Assembly: GCF_037338445.1 (NCBI RefSeq)
Contig: NZ_CP147840.1
Coordinates: 39,153-103,152 of the forward strand
Length of the DNA: 64,000 nucleotides
Source: Salinibaculum sp. SYNS191
GTDB taxonomy: Archaea; Halobacteriota; Halobacteria; Halobacteriales; Haloarculaceae
Direction of reading: 5' to 3'
Part shown: piece after piece, positions 15,966 to 25,918 of the stretch
Layout of the letters: the number at the start of each line of letters is the position of its first letter
Numbering within the stretch: position 1 is the stretch's first letter
Notes under the pieces: model-generated
What the model saw: only the letters and a program-made list of their open reading frames with translations
The model's database searches: none
What the model was told of the DNA's origin: nothing
Position numbers and translations under genes: made by a program

Positions 15966-16835
15966 TTAGGGGGTGGGTGAAAGACCGAGGAGGGCGATTG
16001 CGACACCGTCAGCGGCTTCGGACACTACATGGTTCTCTTCCAGGTCTGTGTGTAGGCGGGAGCGTTCTCGCTCGATCAGTTCGAGTTCTTTCCGGATGTC
16101 CTCTTGGCGGCCTTCGAGATCCTGCGTGTCCAGTTCCTCAGCGATCTCTTCGGGGGCCAACCCCGTGTTTTCGCGTTGGGCAAGGTCAATACAGAAGATG
16201 GTCCAGAATAATTCAGAGATCTTCAGGGCTTTCTGCGGCCGGTACTCTTCGGCATCGAGTTCGGCACTTACAACCGAGTACCAGAGATCAAGATCTTCCT
16301 CCAGCCATGGGTAGTCGTCGACCGGGAAGGTGTCGATGATATGGAAGACTGTGTCGATGACTGCTTCCCTGCTGGGATCTACTTCGGGATAATCTGGTTT
16401 GTCGTCGGTAGCGTCACTGAGCTGTTTGTCCAGTCGTCGGTAGTGGCGCTGGACATCGTAAGGCGCCTCTTCGTACATGTCATCAGTCAGCCCCTCCGTA
16501 TTTTGTTCGTACAGACGGTTGAGTACTCGAGAAAGTGCGAGACGCGCCTTCGTTTCTTCCTCCCTTCGAAGGCTGACCTGGGCAGCGGAAAGGCTGCAAC
16601 GGACTTCTCGGCCATCGTCACTCGACTCTACTGTGACCGGGGATCCACCGGTCTTCGCCATCGTTCCGAACTTGTACCAGAAGTGCTGGACATCCGTGTT
16701 CAATCCGATGTCATCGAGTTCCTTGTCAGCGAAGTATAACAGTTTGTAGAAGGTTTTGGGGCGTAACGGGTTCGAGTAAAATCTCTCGTCCAAGAGAAGG
16801 GCCGTTACCTCCCCTATGCTCAGTGTAGAGGTCAT
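15966..16835 (-). CDS. Panacea (DUF4065)-like protein, 289 aa, probable antitoxin
   Basis: Residues 20-60 (RPKTFYKLLYFADKELDDIG, then HFWYKFGTMAKTGG) resemble the start of the Panacea/SocA domain, K-LL-YfAd...and a Y-k-GP-like turn. The rest is helical and acidic, with a coiled coil near the C-terminus (GRQEDIRKELELIERERSRL). Panacea proteins act as hyperpromiscuous antitoxins next to varied toxins; here the partner would be the downstream PIN nuclease. The gene is divergent from the Argonaute operon with 166 bases between, which hold both promoters. The family call rests on short motifs only. Confidence 0.5.
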   Translation of the reverse strand: MTSTLSIGEVTALLLDERFYSNPLRPKTFYKLLYFADKELDDIGLNTDVQHFWYKFGTMAKTGGSPVTVESSDDGREVRCSLSAAQVSLRREEETKARLALSRVLNRLYEQNTEGLTDDMYEEAPYDVQRHYRRLDKQLSDATDDKPDYPEVDPSREAVIDTVFHIIDTFPVDDYPWLEEDLDLWYSVVSAELDAEEYRPQKALKISELFWTIFCIDLAQRENTGLAPEEIAEELDTQDLEGRQEDIRKELELIERERSRLHTDLEENHVVSEAADGVAIALLGLSPTP

Positions 16836-17001
16836 GCTTATTCGAGGCTAACAACACCCAATCTAATTATTGTATTGAAAATAGTGAATCTGAATCTTGG
16901 ACTCCCTAAACCGTGGCCAGAAATCAAATTCGCGGCCTGAATACGGGACTGTTCACTGCGACGAAATGATTTAGGGACTCCATTGTGAGGTTCGGCATAA
17001 C

Positions 17002-18390
17002 GTGGCACTCACCAACCTCTTAGGCGAACGCGAGGCCCTCGCTAAGAACTCGGAAATCTACGGGGAAAAGGTCCAAGAGTACATGGAGGCGATGGGATTC
17101 TACATCACGGAAACATCGCCCACCCATGGCGGGCTTGTCGACCAGAAATACGAACTCCCAGAGATCAGGGGTGACCGGGAGGTCTGGGTCGAGCTGAAGT
17201 GGACGGACCAGCGCCGTCACGGGAAGAAATTCCTTGAGGAGATGGGGAAGTACTTCCTCCACTACATGGACCGGCCTCCTGAGAAACGGTTTGACGTAGC
17301 TATCTTCGGACGAAACCTCGAGAACTTCAATGAGTGGCGGAAGATCTTCGACGTCACCAAGCAGACCGACGATGCAATCCAAGAATTCTACGACCGGGTC
17401 TGCGAGAACGACAAACTCTCGGACGACCACCGAAGGAAGATCAAGAGCTATCCAATGGACGATTTCGAGGAGTTCCTGAGTGACACCCACGTCTACCAGG
17501 CCGACTACGACTCGCTCCTGATGAAGATTGCGGAGTTCGAGAAAGACGACCGGTTCAAACCAGACTTCTTCCAGCGCGAAGCCGAACCCATTACCGACCG
17601 GTCAGAGCTGACCACCAACCTCATCGAGATAACAGAGCACCCTGAAACTCTGTACATCGGAGATCAAGTGGAGGGAGCGACACAGCAGGTCGCATTCAAG
17701 CTCAGGCCCTTCACGGTGCCAACGTGGTTCAAGTCGAACAAAGTCTACAGCCTGTTGCCGCCTGAGAAAATGCCGAAAGCGGTCAAACAGTTCATCGCCC
17801 CGGACACGGTCGAGGAGACCGGGTTCCGGTCGTGGGTAGAAGCCGACCAGGGGAACGCCGATATCGGGAAACGACTGATCCGTGCCGTTGTCCTCTCCAA
17901 GGGTGAAGATCGGGGCTGTATCGCGATAAACTACCGGAGCAACTACCACCTCTACTTCCCACACGAAGACCCCGAAGCGGAGGTCCGGGAAGAAGAGGGG
18001 CGACAGGTCACTAGGTACTTCGGTGACGGAGAGTCCCCGTTCTTCCGGCACCACTCAATCCGTATCGGCATCCTCGAATACTCGGGGCAGTACTTCCTGA
18101 CCCTGAAACCAGCTATCCTGTTCACCTCTAATGGGAAAAAGAACCGAATCACCGGGGAACAAGCCAAACCGTTGCACGACAGGTTCAGCCCCAGCCGACA
18201 CGGGAACAACCGGAAAACACGGAGCCGGATCAACCACTGGTGGAAAATCCTGGACTACGGCAACCCCAAACAGGACGAACTGGACATCGGGACAGAACCC
18301 GTGATGCTGGAAGTCAACAAAAGACCACCCAGAGACACCGACGAACGGGACGACACCATGCAGAACAAGTGGCTAGAAGAGTTCCAATGA
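17002..18390 (+). CDS. PD-(D/E)XK effector nuclease with APAZ-like region, partner of short Argonaute, 462 aa
   Basis: GTG start with GAGGT about 12 bases upstream. The N-terminal 70 residues show the nuclease core: an acidic helix, Asp47 in GGLVDQKYELP, then Glu64-x-Lys66 in REVWVELKWTDQ. Residues about 75-190 are helical. The region after about 195 is beta-rich (FKLRPFTVPTWFKSN, GCIAINYRSNYHLYFP) and corresponds in position to the APAZ domain that pairs with short prokaryotic Argonautes. The stop overlaps the Argonaute start (ATGA). Nuclease-APAZ plus short pAgo is the SPARDA architecture, in which guide-directed recognition of invader DNA unleashes indiscriminate nuclease activity. The nuclease fold is read from motifs and APAZ from context, so the APAZ call is the weaker one. 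Confidence 0.78.
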   Translation: MALTNLLGEREALAKNSEIYGEKVQEYMEAMGFYITETSPTHGGLVDQKYELPEIRGDREVWVELKWTDQRRHGKKFLEEMGKYFLHYMDRPPEKRFDVAIFGRNLENFNEWRKIFDVTKQTDDAIQEFYDRVCENDKLSDDHRRKIKSYPMDDFEEFLSDTHVYQADYDSLLMKIAEFEKDDRFKPDFFQREAEPITDRSELTTNLIEITEHPETLYIGDQVEGATQQVAFKLRPFTVPTWFKSNKVYSLLPPEKMPKAVKQFIAPDTVEETGFRSWVEADQGNADIGKRLIRAVVLSKGEDRGCIAINYRSNYHLYFPHEDPEAEVREEEGRQVTRYFGDGESPFFRHHSIRIGILEYSGQYFLTLKPAILFTSNGKKNRITGEQAKPLHDRFSPSRHGNNRKTRSRINHWWKILDYGNPKQDELDIGTEPVMLEVNKRPPRDTDERDDTMQNKWLEEFQ

Positions 18391-19805
18391 GCGAATTCAC
18401 CGCTGAAGTCCTCGACGAACCCAGCCTGATGTTCGCCAACGGAGAGGAAGCCATCGACCCTCGAGTCGGGCTAATGGAGTTCGGCCCAAGAACACCATCC
18501 GGTAAATCCGAACACCAAGTCATCAACATCGGATACATCGGGTCTGGCCGATCTCTCGGCGCTATCGAGAAACTTTTCAAGGACATGGAGCTGGCGATCA
18601 CCGCCGACGAAGACGAGTCGAAGCGGTGGAAACCACCGTTCCCTGGCCTTGGCGAACGATCGTCGCTGAACTTCACGTTCAACACACAGAAGCGGTGGCG
18701 GCAGACAATTACTCGCGGCGAGATCCGGGACCTGAAACAGATCCGCAGCCGGAAGGACCGGTTGGAAGAAGCAGTCGAGATCATCAAGATCAACCTCGAA
18801 GTCCTGTACGCCAAGGAGACGCCACCTGACGTCGTGTTCATCGCGATTCCCGAAGCGATGTGGGACGCCTGCACTCCATCCCACCAGGACTATGCCCAGA
18901 TGCAGTCAGAGACCAGTGACTTCCACAACCGGATCAAGCTGCTCGGGATGGAAGTCGGATTGCCGACACAGCTGATGCAGCCGAAGACCCTCCGCGGTGA
19001 GGACGTTCAGGACAAATCCGAGATCGCATGGAACATCGCGGTCGGAACACTGTACAAGGCGCAACGCGGCCATCCCTGGAAACTAACCGAGCTGGAGGAC
19101 GGGACATGCTTCGCCGGGATCTCCTTCTACAAAGAGCGAGGCGGAGACCAATCCCGAACGCGGACAGCAATGGCCCAAGTTTTCTTGGAGACAGGCGAGA
19201 ACTTCATCCTTCGAGGCGACCCCGTCGAAGGAGAGAAACACGGACCAGGCAACAACCACCTCGCAGAGGACGACGCCGAGAAACTGGTCAAGAAGATTCT
19301 CAGGCACTACCGTAGCCACAAGGGCACGGAGCCCCGGCGATTGGTGCTTCACAAGCGGTCGGAGTTCTGGGAAGAGGAGCGAGAGGGCTTCATCAAAGGT
19401 GCTGGGAACATCGAGTTGATGGATTTCATCACAGTCCGAGAACGGCACCCAGTCCGAGCCTTGAGTTCCGGTATTTATCCAGCGCTTCGGGGCACAATGA
19501 TCTCCGCACCCAATAACGAGGAGCATTACCTGTACACGAAGGGGTACATCCCAGCCTTGTCGACGTATCCGGCGTCAAATATCCCGGAGCCGATCGTGGT
19601 CAAGCCGGATCCGGAGGTCAGTGATTCGTCGCCGCAGAAACTGTGCCGGGAAATGCTGGCATTCACGAAACTGGACTGGAACACTTCGGACTTCTGCACG
19701 AAGCTCCCGGTCACGATTGGGATCTCGGATGCCGTGGGGAACATCCTGGCTGAGGCCGAGGCCCAAAACACGAGTCTGGATATCCATTACTACCACTACA
19801 TGTAG
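18387..19805 (+). CDS. Short prokaryotic Argonaute (MID-PIWI), catalytically inactive, 472 aa
   Basis: The length and lack of N and PAZ domains define a short pAgo. The MID domain (about 1-215) has DFHNRIKLLGMEVGLPTQLM, the conserved stretch that contacts the guide 5' end. The PIWI domain opens with IAWNIAVGTLYKAQRGHPW, a strongly conserved pAgo signature, then CFAGISFYKE, where the first catalytic Asp is Ser246. The second catalytic position (RLVLHKRSEFW) also lacks Asp. The C-terminus SLDIHYYHYM is as expected for PIWI packing. It would bind guide and target and signal to the nuclease encoded just upstream (4-base overlap). This is a clear family assignment; the activity itself is inferred. 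Confidence 0.92.
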   Translation: MSEFTAEVLDEPSLMFANGEEAIDPRVGLMEFGPRTPSGKSEHQVINIGYIGSGRSLGAIEKLFKDMELAITADEDESKRWKPPFPGLGERSSLNFTFNTQKRWRQTITRGEIRDLKQIRSRKDRLEEAVEIIKINLEVLYAKETPPDVVFIAIPEAMWDACTPSHQDYAQMQSETSDFHNRIKLLGMEVGLPTQLMQPKTLRGEDVQDKSEIAWNIAVGTLYKAQRGHPWKLTELEDGTCFAGISFYKERGGDQSRTRTAMAQVFLETGENFILRGDPVEGEKHGPGNNHLAEDDAEKLVKKILRHYRSHKGTEPRRLVLHKRSEFWEEEREGFIKGAGNIELMDFITVRERHPVRALSSGIYPALRGTMISAPNNEEHYLYTKGYIPALSTYPASNIPEPIVVKPDPEVSDSSPQKLCREMLAFTKLDWNTSDFCTKLPVTIGISDAVGNILAEAEAQNTSLDIHYYHYM

Positions 19806-20080
19806 CAAATCGGGCGAGTTACCCTACCCAATGAGATTGCCCGACTTTGTACGTGGCAGGAATACCCTCCCCAGCAGGAGCCAGCAAGTTCTCCGGTTTC
19901 TGGTTGTCAGACAGTGGTATGCATCGTCGACGCGCGGAAACCGCTTCAGCTCTTAGATAGCTAAGGCCGTTCAGCGTGGATATGTTTACTTTCGGCTATT
20001 TCTTATTGTCACTGGCTCAGAATAGAACGATACAAGAATGGCAAGTCTCCCGAATCCTCTGATATCAGATATTTCGGGTT
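19806..20080. other. Intergenic region after the Argonaute operon
   Basis: No gene is visible. It holds two TATA-like AT-rich patches but no open frame of note. The base composition is intermediate. The IS6-like terminus begins at 20081. Confidence 0.4.
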
Positions 20081-20145
20081 GGCTCTGTTGAAACCCTCAG
20101 CAGTTGATACAAACGGCGTACTGAATATAGAGGGTTCATCAAGGA
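20081..20145 (+). mobile_element. IS6-like terminal sequence, internal copy
   Basis: GGCTCTGTTGAAACCCTCAG is followed by GTACTGAATATAGAGGG, matching the island edges at 10136 (plus) and 25916 (minus). No transposase. It separates the Argonaute part of the island from the metalloprotease part, suggesting at least two insertion or recombination events. Confidence 0.5.
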
Positions 20146-20215
20146 CTGTTCAATAATGCCAATAAATAGTATATTCTACAACGCCACTCTTTTCAAACAG
20201 TAGTGCCAGTTTGTC

Positions 20216-23200
20216 TCACTTAGACTCGTCTCGAATCATCCGGGAAGCTAGATATGCAAGACCGGCTGTAACTGCTCCTCCCGCAGCGATTTCCTCTATT
20301 GAGAAACCAAAGAATAAGCCACCACCAGTAGCTTCGGCTTCGATTGTATTGATTCGAAGTTCGGTGTCCACAAGTAGATCACGAAGCTCATCCTTTGTGG
20401 GTTGGATAGCACCTGTTTCGTACTCGTCCTTTATTGAACTCCCTATGCTACCCTCAAAATCCGCCACTGTCTGTAACGCAGCCTCGTAATCTTCTTGATC
20501 CATCTGTTCGTCAAGTTCACTCAGCATATCCAGCAGGTCTTGTCTCCGTCTCTCAGGCTCATCTACGAATGCGTTATCTGGAACCCGCTCAATTCGATCT
20601 TGAACTGAACGGATTATCGGATTAAATGATATATTGTCATTCCCCTGCTTGATTTCCACTTCCCTCGTATTTTCGGGAAATGGGATGGTAAATATGAATT
20701 CCCCAGTTACAGTAGAACCTGAGGGAGTACCAGCACCCTGAAATGTATCCACTGCTTCGTCTCGATAAGTCGTCGTTTCAATATTAGCTCCCCTTCCGTC
20801 TCTGGTGGTAATTGAAACGTTCCCATCGTCGCCAGCCGATGGTGCAGGTCTCCCCTCTCTCTGAATCAGTGCGGTGACCTCAGTCTCACCGCTTTCTGTC
20901 GTGATGGCTCTTCCCGACAGAATTGGCTCAACGACATCGTCAATGCTTTCAGGAGGAATTGGTTCAAATTCGTTGTCGATCAACTTTTGATACGTGAACG
21001 TATCTATCCACTCCGCGTTCGGGGTTTCTCCTACAGTGTGCGCGTAGCTCATAATCGATTCTACAGGGCTTGGAAAGTTGACTACCGAAAGTGATCCATC
21101 GGACAAATCATACCCATTTGAGACAAGCCCCGGATCATCATCTCCCCGATCTCTAGTTCGGACGTGTGCATTGTCGACCTCATCAGTTGAAATGGTACAG
21201 TCGTCAAAATCATCTGCAACACGCCGCATAGCAAGCTCATCTTCAAAAACACCGGAGTCAAAGCTTTCACTGCAGGAACCATCATTCCCTAAAAAGTGAT
21301 GCCCGATTTCATGAGCGGCCGTCTCGGCACCGACAGGCAACATCGCAGCTGAGGCCTGTGGTTGGGTCGGCCAACTCGATGGGTGGATGCCTATTACGTT
21401 ATCTTTCGAATGAAAACTGAAATAGTCGTCTTGTCCGGGGAGAGAATCCGGCACCACTGCAAGTGTAACATCAAGCTCAATTGGAGTATACATTTCTAGC
21501 GCATCACGTGCCTCTTTCAGATCTTTCCTGTAATCATTCGAATCGGCTGTTGCTCGCATCACATCAGGATGGACGAAATCATTGATCCCGGCGACAGGAA
21601 AGTTACTCTCGATAAATTCAATATACTCTGTAACCAGTCGCTCGAACCTGTCCCGTGGTGTTTCGTCTCTGGATCCAGGGACAATACGCCCGTCATTATT
21701 TCCGTATCTCGTACCATTCTCGGCATCTTTGAGTTCGATAAATCCGATATTTATCGCCCCCGTTTCACGCGTGGCAAAGTCATCGTCGGCAACGAGGCGT
21801 GCAGAGGCTACCGGGTCGTCAGGTCTGGCGGTCAACTGAATCTCCGTAACATCAGGTCGCAGAATTGTTTCTTCTGTTGCAAATACGCAGTCTTTGTTAT
21901 GGAAAACTTCAATCTCTTGACCCCCCCGCATAAGCAGTTCAACTTCAGATTTGGTCAATTCAAACGAGATTGATACTGGCTCACCAGATTCCCTTACTTG
22001 CGTCGCTTCAAACGTCAGCGTGTCCGTTTCAATGGTCTCAATTTCGCCCTCTAACTCGAACAGTACGGCTGTTTCTTTCCCTACGATGAGGTCGGGGATT
22101 TTCGGAACATCCGCTTCGATATCAGAACCCACCAATCGGGTGTTCTCTGTTGCCTGAACCAGACGTACATTCTCAAAACTTATCTCGACTGTTTGGTCGC
22201 CAGGATCGGGTTCTGGCTTACTTGGTTCCAACTCATTGCCAGCCCACGTGTGATGATGGCCGAGGGTTCCCAAATTCACTCGTGACCCTTCGCTCGATCC
22301 TTCAACCCCAGCATGCAGTGCATACATGTTGCCGTCACCTCTCCCGACGAAGACAGTGCCATCCACCACCGTTGATGACGTCCAACCGCCCCTCTCAGTT
22401 TTGGTTGACCACACCTCAGTCCCATCCGTGGCGTCCAGCGCATACATATTGTCAATACTCCCGATAAAGACGGTACCCCCCGCCACTGTGGGCGACGAGG
22501 TGACAGACGCACCAGTTCCGAATGACCACACCTCACTTCCGTCGGCCACATCTAATGCATATACGTTGCCGTCATCACTCCCAATAAAGACGGTTCCTCC
22601 TGCCACTGTGGGCGACGAGGTGACAGACGCACCAGTTCCAAATGACCACACCTCACTTCCGTCGGCCACATCTAATGCATATACGTTGCCGTCATCACTC
22701 CCAATAAAGACGGTACCCTCTGCCACTGTGGGCGACGAGGTGACGTACCCATATCTGCCAGCTTTGAATGACCATACCTTCGTGCCATCGTTTGCGTTCA
22801 ATGCATACACGTTCGTATCGACGCTGCCGATGAAAACGGTGTCATCCACCACTGTCGCCGATGATGTGACCCTATCATCTGTTTTGAACGACCACATCTC
22901 GCTGCCATCGTCGCTATTCAGGGCATACACGTTGCCGTCGTTACTCCCGAAAAAGACGGTGCCATCCGTCACTGTCGGCGACGACTCAATACCCCCGCGA
23001 GTCATTACTGACCACAGCTCACTTCCGTCAGTCACATCCAAAGCGTGAACTTTGGCACCAGCAGTCCCAACGAAAACAGTGCCACCGACCACCGTTGGTG
23101 CTGACCCAATACCGAACCCAGGTTGAAATGACCACACCTCACTTCCGTCGGCAGCATTTAATGCATACAGAGTACCATCACTGCTCCCAGGGCTGGGATC

Positions 23201-23400
23201 GTCACTCCCGATAAAGACGGTGCTATCTACCACTGTTGGCGATGCGGTGAAACGTTCACTACCATCCGTATCAAAGAGCCACATCACCTCACCACCCGAC
23301 GCATTTTGAGCACTGGCCGATCGAATCATTCCAGGCGCTCCCATCAGCATGAACCCCCGGTCTTCAGGAGATCTCGCCGTCCCAGTGGAAACTTGCTCAT
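20216..23400 (-). CDS. Tat-exported PQQ-propeller metalloprotease with C-terminal anchor (one frameshift)
   Basis: From ATG 23400 the leader is MSKFPLGRRDLLKTGG, a twin-arginine signal; the frame then shifts at the C5 run (23354-23358) and continues FMLMGAPGMIRSASAQ and the main 1044-codon frame. One missing base explains it, so the leader is probably intact in the organism. The N-terminal third has about eight PQQ-like beta-propeller repeats (GTVFIGSDDGNVYALDVADG). A zincin motif HEIGHHFLGND follows at about 21297-21330, with a Met-turn-like ESIMSYA further on. The C-terminus has a hydrophobic helix (EEIAAGGAVTAGLAYLAS) before a charged RMIRDESK end, so the protein is anchored outside the cell. 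Surface proteolysis or defence against extracellular parasites are guesses. Confidence 0.82.
22479..22740. repeat. 120-base tandem repeat in the propeller region
   Basis: Bases 22501-22560 and 22621-22680 differ at one position and 22561-22620 and 22681-22740 at only a few, a 120-base period encoding one 40-residue propeller blade. The neighbouring blades are much more diverged, so this blade was duplicated recently. Confidence 0.85.
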
Positions 23401-23820
23401 CAGATCATCACTCCCCTCGCTGCAATCGCCGAGAGTCGATATCCGTTGCCGCTGATCGGCCAAAGCCCCTACCCGAAATTTCCATACACTTACAAAAATG
23501 ATTAATGACTTATAATTTTCTCTGAACCGTGTGCAGTATTTGCGCTGTGTATCAATCAGTTCCTTCGTAAACCACTCTATATCTGTCAGTAACAGCGTGA
23601 CCGATACAGAGGTTGAGTGGGGCAGGGAATCGGCGTGAGTTCCATGACCAGCCGGTCGCTCCAGACCAGTGCTCACTCTAAGCGAAAGTTACGCCAGTGC
23701 CTCATACGTTGCGTCGTTACGATCGATTCAAGTAATTTCGAATCTAACAAGTGGCTTTTTGTCACTCAAAAACCACAAGATTGGGAAGTCTTTTTGAGAT
23801 TGGATGTATAGATAATATAC
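23401..23820. other. Divergent promoter region of the two metalloprotease genes
   Basis: No gene seen. AT-rich TTAATGACTTATAATTTTCT at about 23502-23521 may be a promoter for the leftward gene, and GTATAGATAATATACATG runs into the start of the rightward gene. GCAGTATTTGCGCTGTGTAT (about 23532-23551) weakly resembles the inner part of the IS6-like termini. Confidence 0.35.
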
Positions 23821-25677
23821 ATGAAATTTAAACGTATGTTAATTACAGTTATTATTATATTTTCCCTGTTTGTTGTAGGGATTGCAACTGGACTATATAT
23901 TTTGGAGCCCACTTCTGTTCCAGATGGTAATATTACTGCGACAGCCTCAGGTTCGGGTACAGACCAGTCAGCCACAGACTCTTTATCGTCAACGGCAACA
24001 GACACTTCATCGTCGAAAGAAACAGCGTCGGGAACGGATTCAGAACTGACACCATCTAATGACCAAACGACTGATTCTGATAGTGATGGCCTTTCAGACG
24101 ACAGGGAAGCAGAATTAGGAACTGATCCCGAGATCGCAGACAGTGATGGAGATGGCCTTAACGACGGTTCAGAACTGAATGAATACGGAACGAATCCAAC
24201 GAGTGCTGATTCTGATAGCGATGGACTTTCAGACGGAAGAGAAGTAGAATTAGGAACAAATCCCGGGCTCATAGACAGTGACGGAGATGGCCTAGAAGAC
24301 AGTGCAGAATTGAATGAATACGGAACGGTTCCAACAAGTGCTGATTCTGACAGTGACGGACTTAATGATGGATCAGAAGTTACCAAGTACGAGACTAACC
24401 CCACAAACCCTGACACGGATGGGGATGGTCTCAAGGATGGAGAAGAAATCAATCGGTGGAAGTCTGATCCATTACTGAGTCATTCTGACAGTGATGGAAT
24501 CAGTGATGCAGACGAAGCATTAATCCACTCCACTGACCCGACGGATGAGGATACCGATGGAGATGGCCTGAGTGATGACATAGAGATTAATGGGTCAACT
24601 TTTCCTCTGTCTCCAGATTCAGATGGAGACGGACTGAGTGATCTGGAATTCAAAAAGTATGGAACAAATGCTACTAATCCTGATACTGATGGGGATGGCC
24701 TCACAGACGGGGCTGAACTCAATTCTGAAGCACTATCTGAGTCGAGTCCACTACGGATGGACGTCTTTGTCGAAGTTGATTATATGCAGTCATATAAGCC
24801 ACGTGAGGAGGCTATGAATCTGGTCGCAGAAGCATACGAAGAGGCGCCCATTGACAATCCTGATGGCTCAACCGGTATTTCACTGCATATCGTTCTTGAT
24901 GAGTCGATCGAAACTGAACCAACAACTGAGCAAGAACAGAAGAACGCAATAGCCAACAAACATTTTGATTATGAGGGTTACGGATATCATTATGCTATAG
25001 CAGTACGTGAAGCACGTTCCGATGGTGATGATGTGGGTGGTTTTGCCGGCGGTGATTCATTTGTATTCCAGACGAGCGTTAATGGTGAGGAGAGGTATTC
25101 TCATGAGAGAACCGCGAACATATTCATGCACGAACTTGGTCATTCGGTAGGACTAGATCCAGACCTGTACAAAGGGATAGATTCCAAAGAGGTTCCGTTT
25201 TCGGAATATGAGAGCGTCATGAACTACAACGCTCCTGTGGGGGCATTCCAGTACAGTAACGGAGAACCCTTTGACGATTGGGAATATATTGTCCGCAACC
25301 AAGATGCGACCGAATCTGTGGCGGGTATTAGACTCAGTAATCAATCCGTCGCACAAAACGGCACCCAGATAGTCAATATCGACCGCGTAGTAACATCGGA
25401 AGGTGGCTTTGTGACCATCCGCGCTGGTTATGCAGGAGGCGACGAGATCGGGACCAGCGAGTACCTAGTTGCGGGTACACACTACGACGTGCGTATTGAA
25501 CTGGATGACAACATCGACGACGAAATGACTCTCGCCGCGATTACCCACTTGGACACGAACAACAACAGGGAATACGATTTCAATAGCAGTGTCGTTGATG
25601 CGCCGTACACTAACGACTCGGGCGTTGTGGTAGACACTGCGACGGTTAGCGTGGATACCGACATCAGCACCGACTGA
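23821..25677 (+). CDS. Membrane-anchored metzincin-like protease with thrombospondin type 3 repeats, 618 aa
   Basis: The N-terminus is a signal anchor (MLITVIIIFSLFVVGIATGL), followed by a Ser/Thr-rich linker likely glycosylated. Residues about 85-305 hold some eight to ten acidic DSDGDGLSD-type repeats, thrombospondin type 3 calcium-binding units. The catalytic part has HELGHSVGL (His437, Glu438, His441) and a Met-turn SVMNYN near 467. The C-terminus is a beta domain with another DTNNNREYD calcium-like loop. It faces the outside of the cell. Low GC compared with the plasmid core. It pairs head to head with the PQQ-propeller metalloprotease and may act with it. Confidence 0.85.
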   Translation: MKFKRMLITVIIIFSLFVVGIATGLYILEPTSVPDGNITATASGSGTDQSATDSLSSTATDTSSSKETASGTDSELTPSNDQTTDSDSDGLSDDREAELGTDPEIADSDGDGLNDGSELNEYGTNPTSADSDSDGLSDGREVELGTNPGLIDSDGDGLEDSAELNEYGTVPTSADSDSDGLNDGSEVTKYETNPTNPDTDGDGLKDGEEINRWKSDPLLSHSDSDGISDADEALIHSTDPTDEDTDGDGLSDDIEINGSTFPLSPDSDGDGLSDLEFKKYGTNATNPDTDGDGLTDGAELNSEALSESSPLRMDVFVEVDYMQSYKPREEAMNLVAEAYEEAPIDNPDGSTGISLHIVLDESIETEPTTEQEQKNAIANKHFDYEGYGYHYAIAVREARSDGDDVGGFAGGDSFVFQTSVNGEERYSHERTANIFMHELGHSVGLDPDLYKGIDSKEVPFSEYESVMNYNAPVGAFQYSNGEPFDDWEYIVRNQDATESVAGIRLSNQSVAQNGTQIVNIDRVVTSEGGFVTIRAGYAGGDEIGTSEYLVAGTHYDVRIELDDNIDDEMTLAAITHLDTNNNREYDFNSSVVDAPYTNDSGVVVDTATVSVDTDISTD

Positions 25678-25849
25678 CCGTCCTTTTCCTAACCCGTTCA
25701 CCGTCGCTGACTATGCCGTTATATACCAAATCGGTCGCAAAAAATAACCAGCCAATAGGTCGCGATAGACTAAACTTCGTGAATGAGTAGACACTATCCC
25801 AGTCATCTCGGTCACATCTTGCCGTATTTGGTTACCGGAGAGTCGGTGC

Positions 25850-25916
25850 TGAATTTGCGCTCTGTATTCAGCACGTCCGCTGAAACCTGTCACGTTCGAA
25901 GGATCTCAACAAGGCC
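25850..25916 (-). mobile_element. IS6-like terminal sequence, right edge of cargo island
   Basis: Read on the minus strand from 25916: GGCCTTGTTGAGATCCTTCG, then AGGTTTCAGCGGACGTGCTG and AATACAGAGCGC. It matches the plus-strand terminus at 10136 in base order and spacing, in inverted orientation, so the 15.8 kb between them is bounded like a composite element. It abuts the stop codon of the neighbouring gene. Confidence 0.52.
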
Positions 25917-25918
25917 AT

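Noticed and set aside
10136..25916. Complete insertion sequence with transposase
   Set aside because: No transposase frame on either strand; only the short termini are present.
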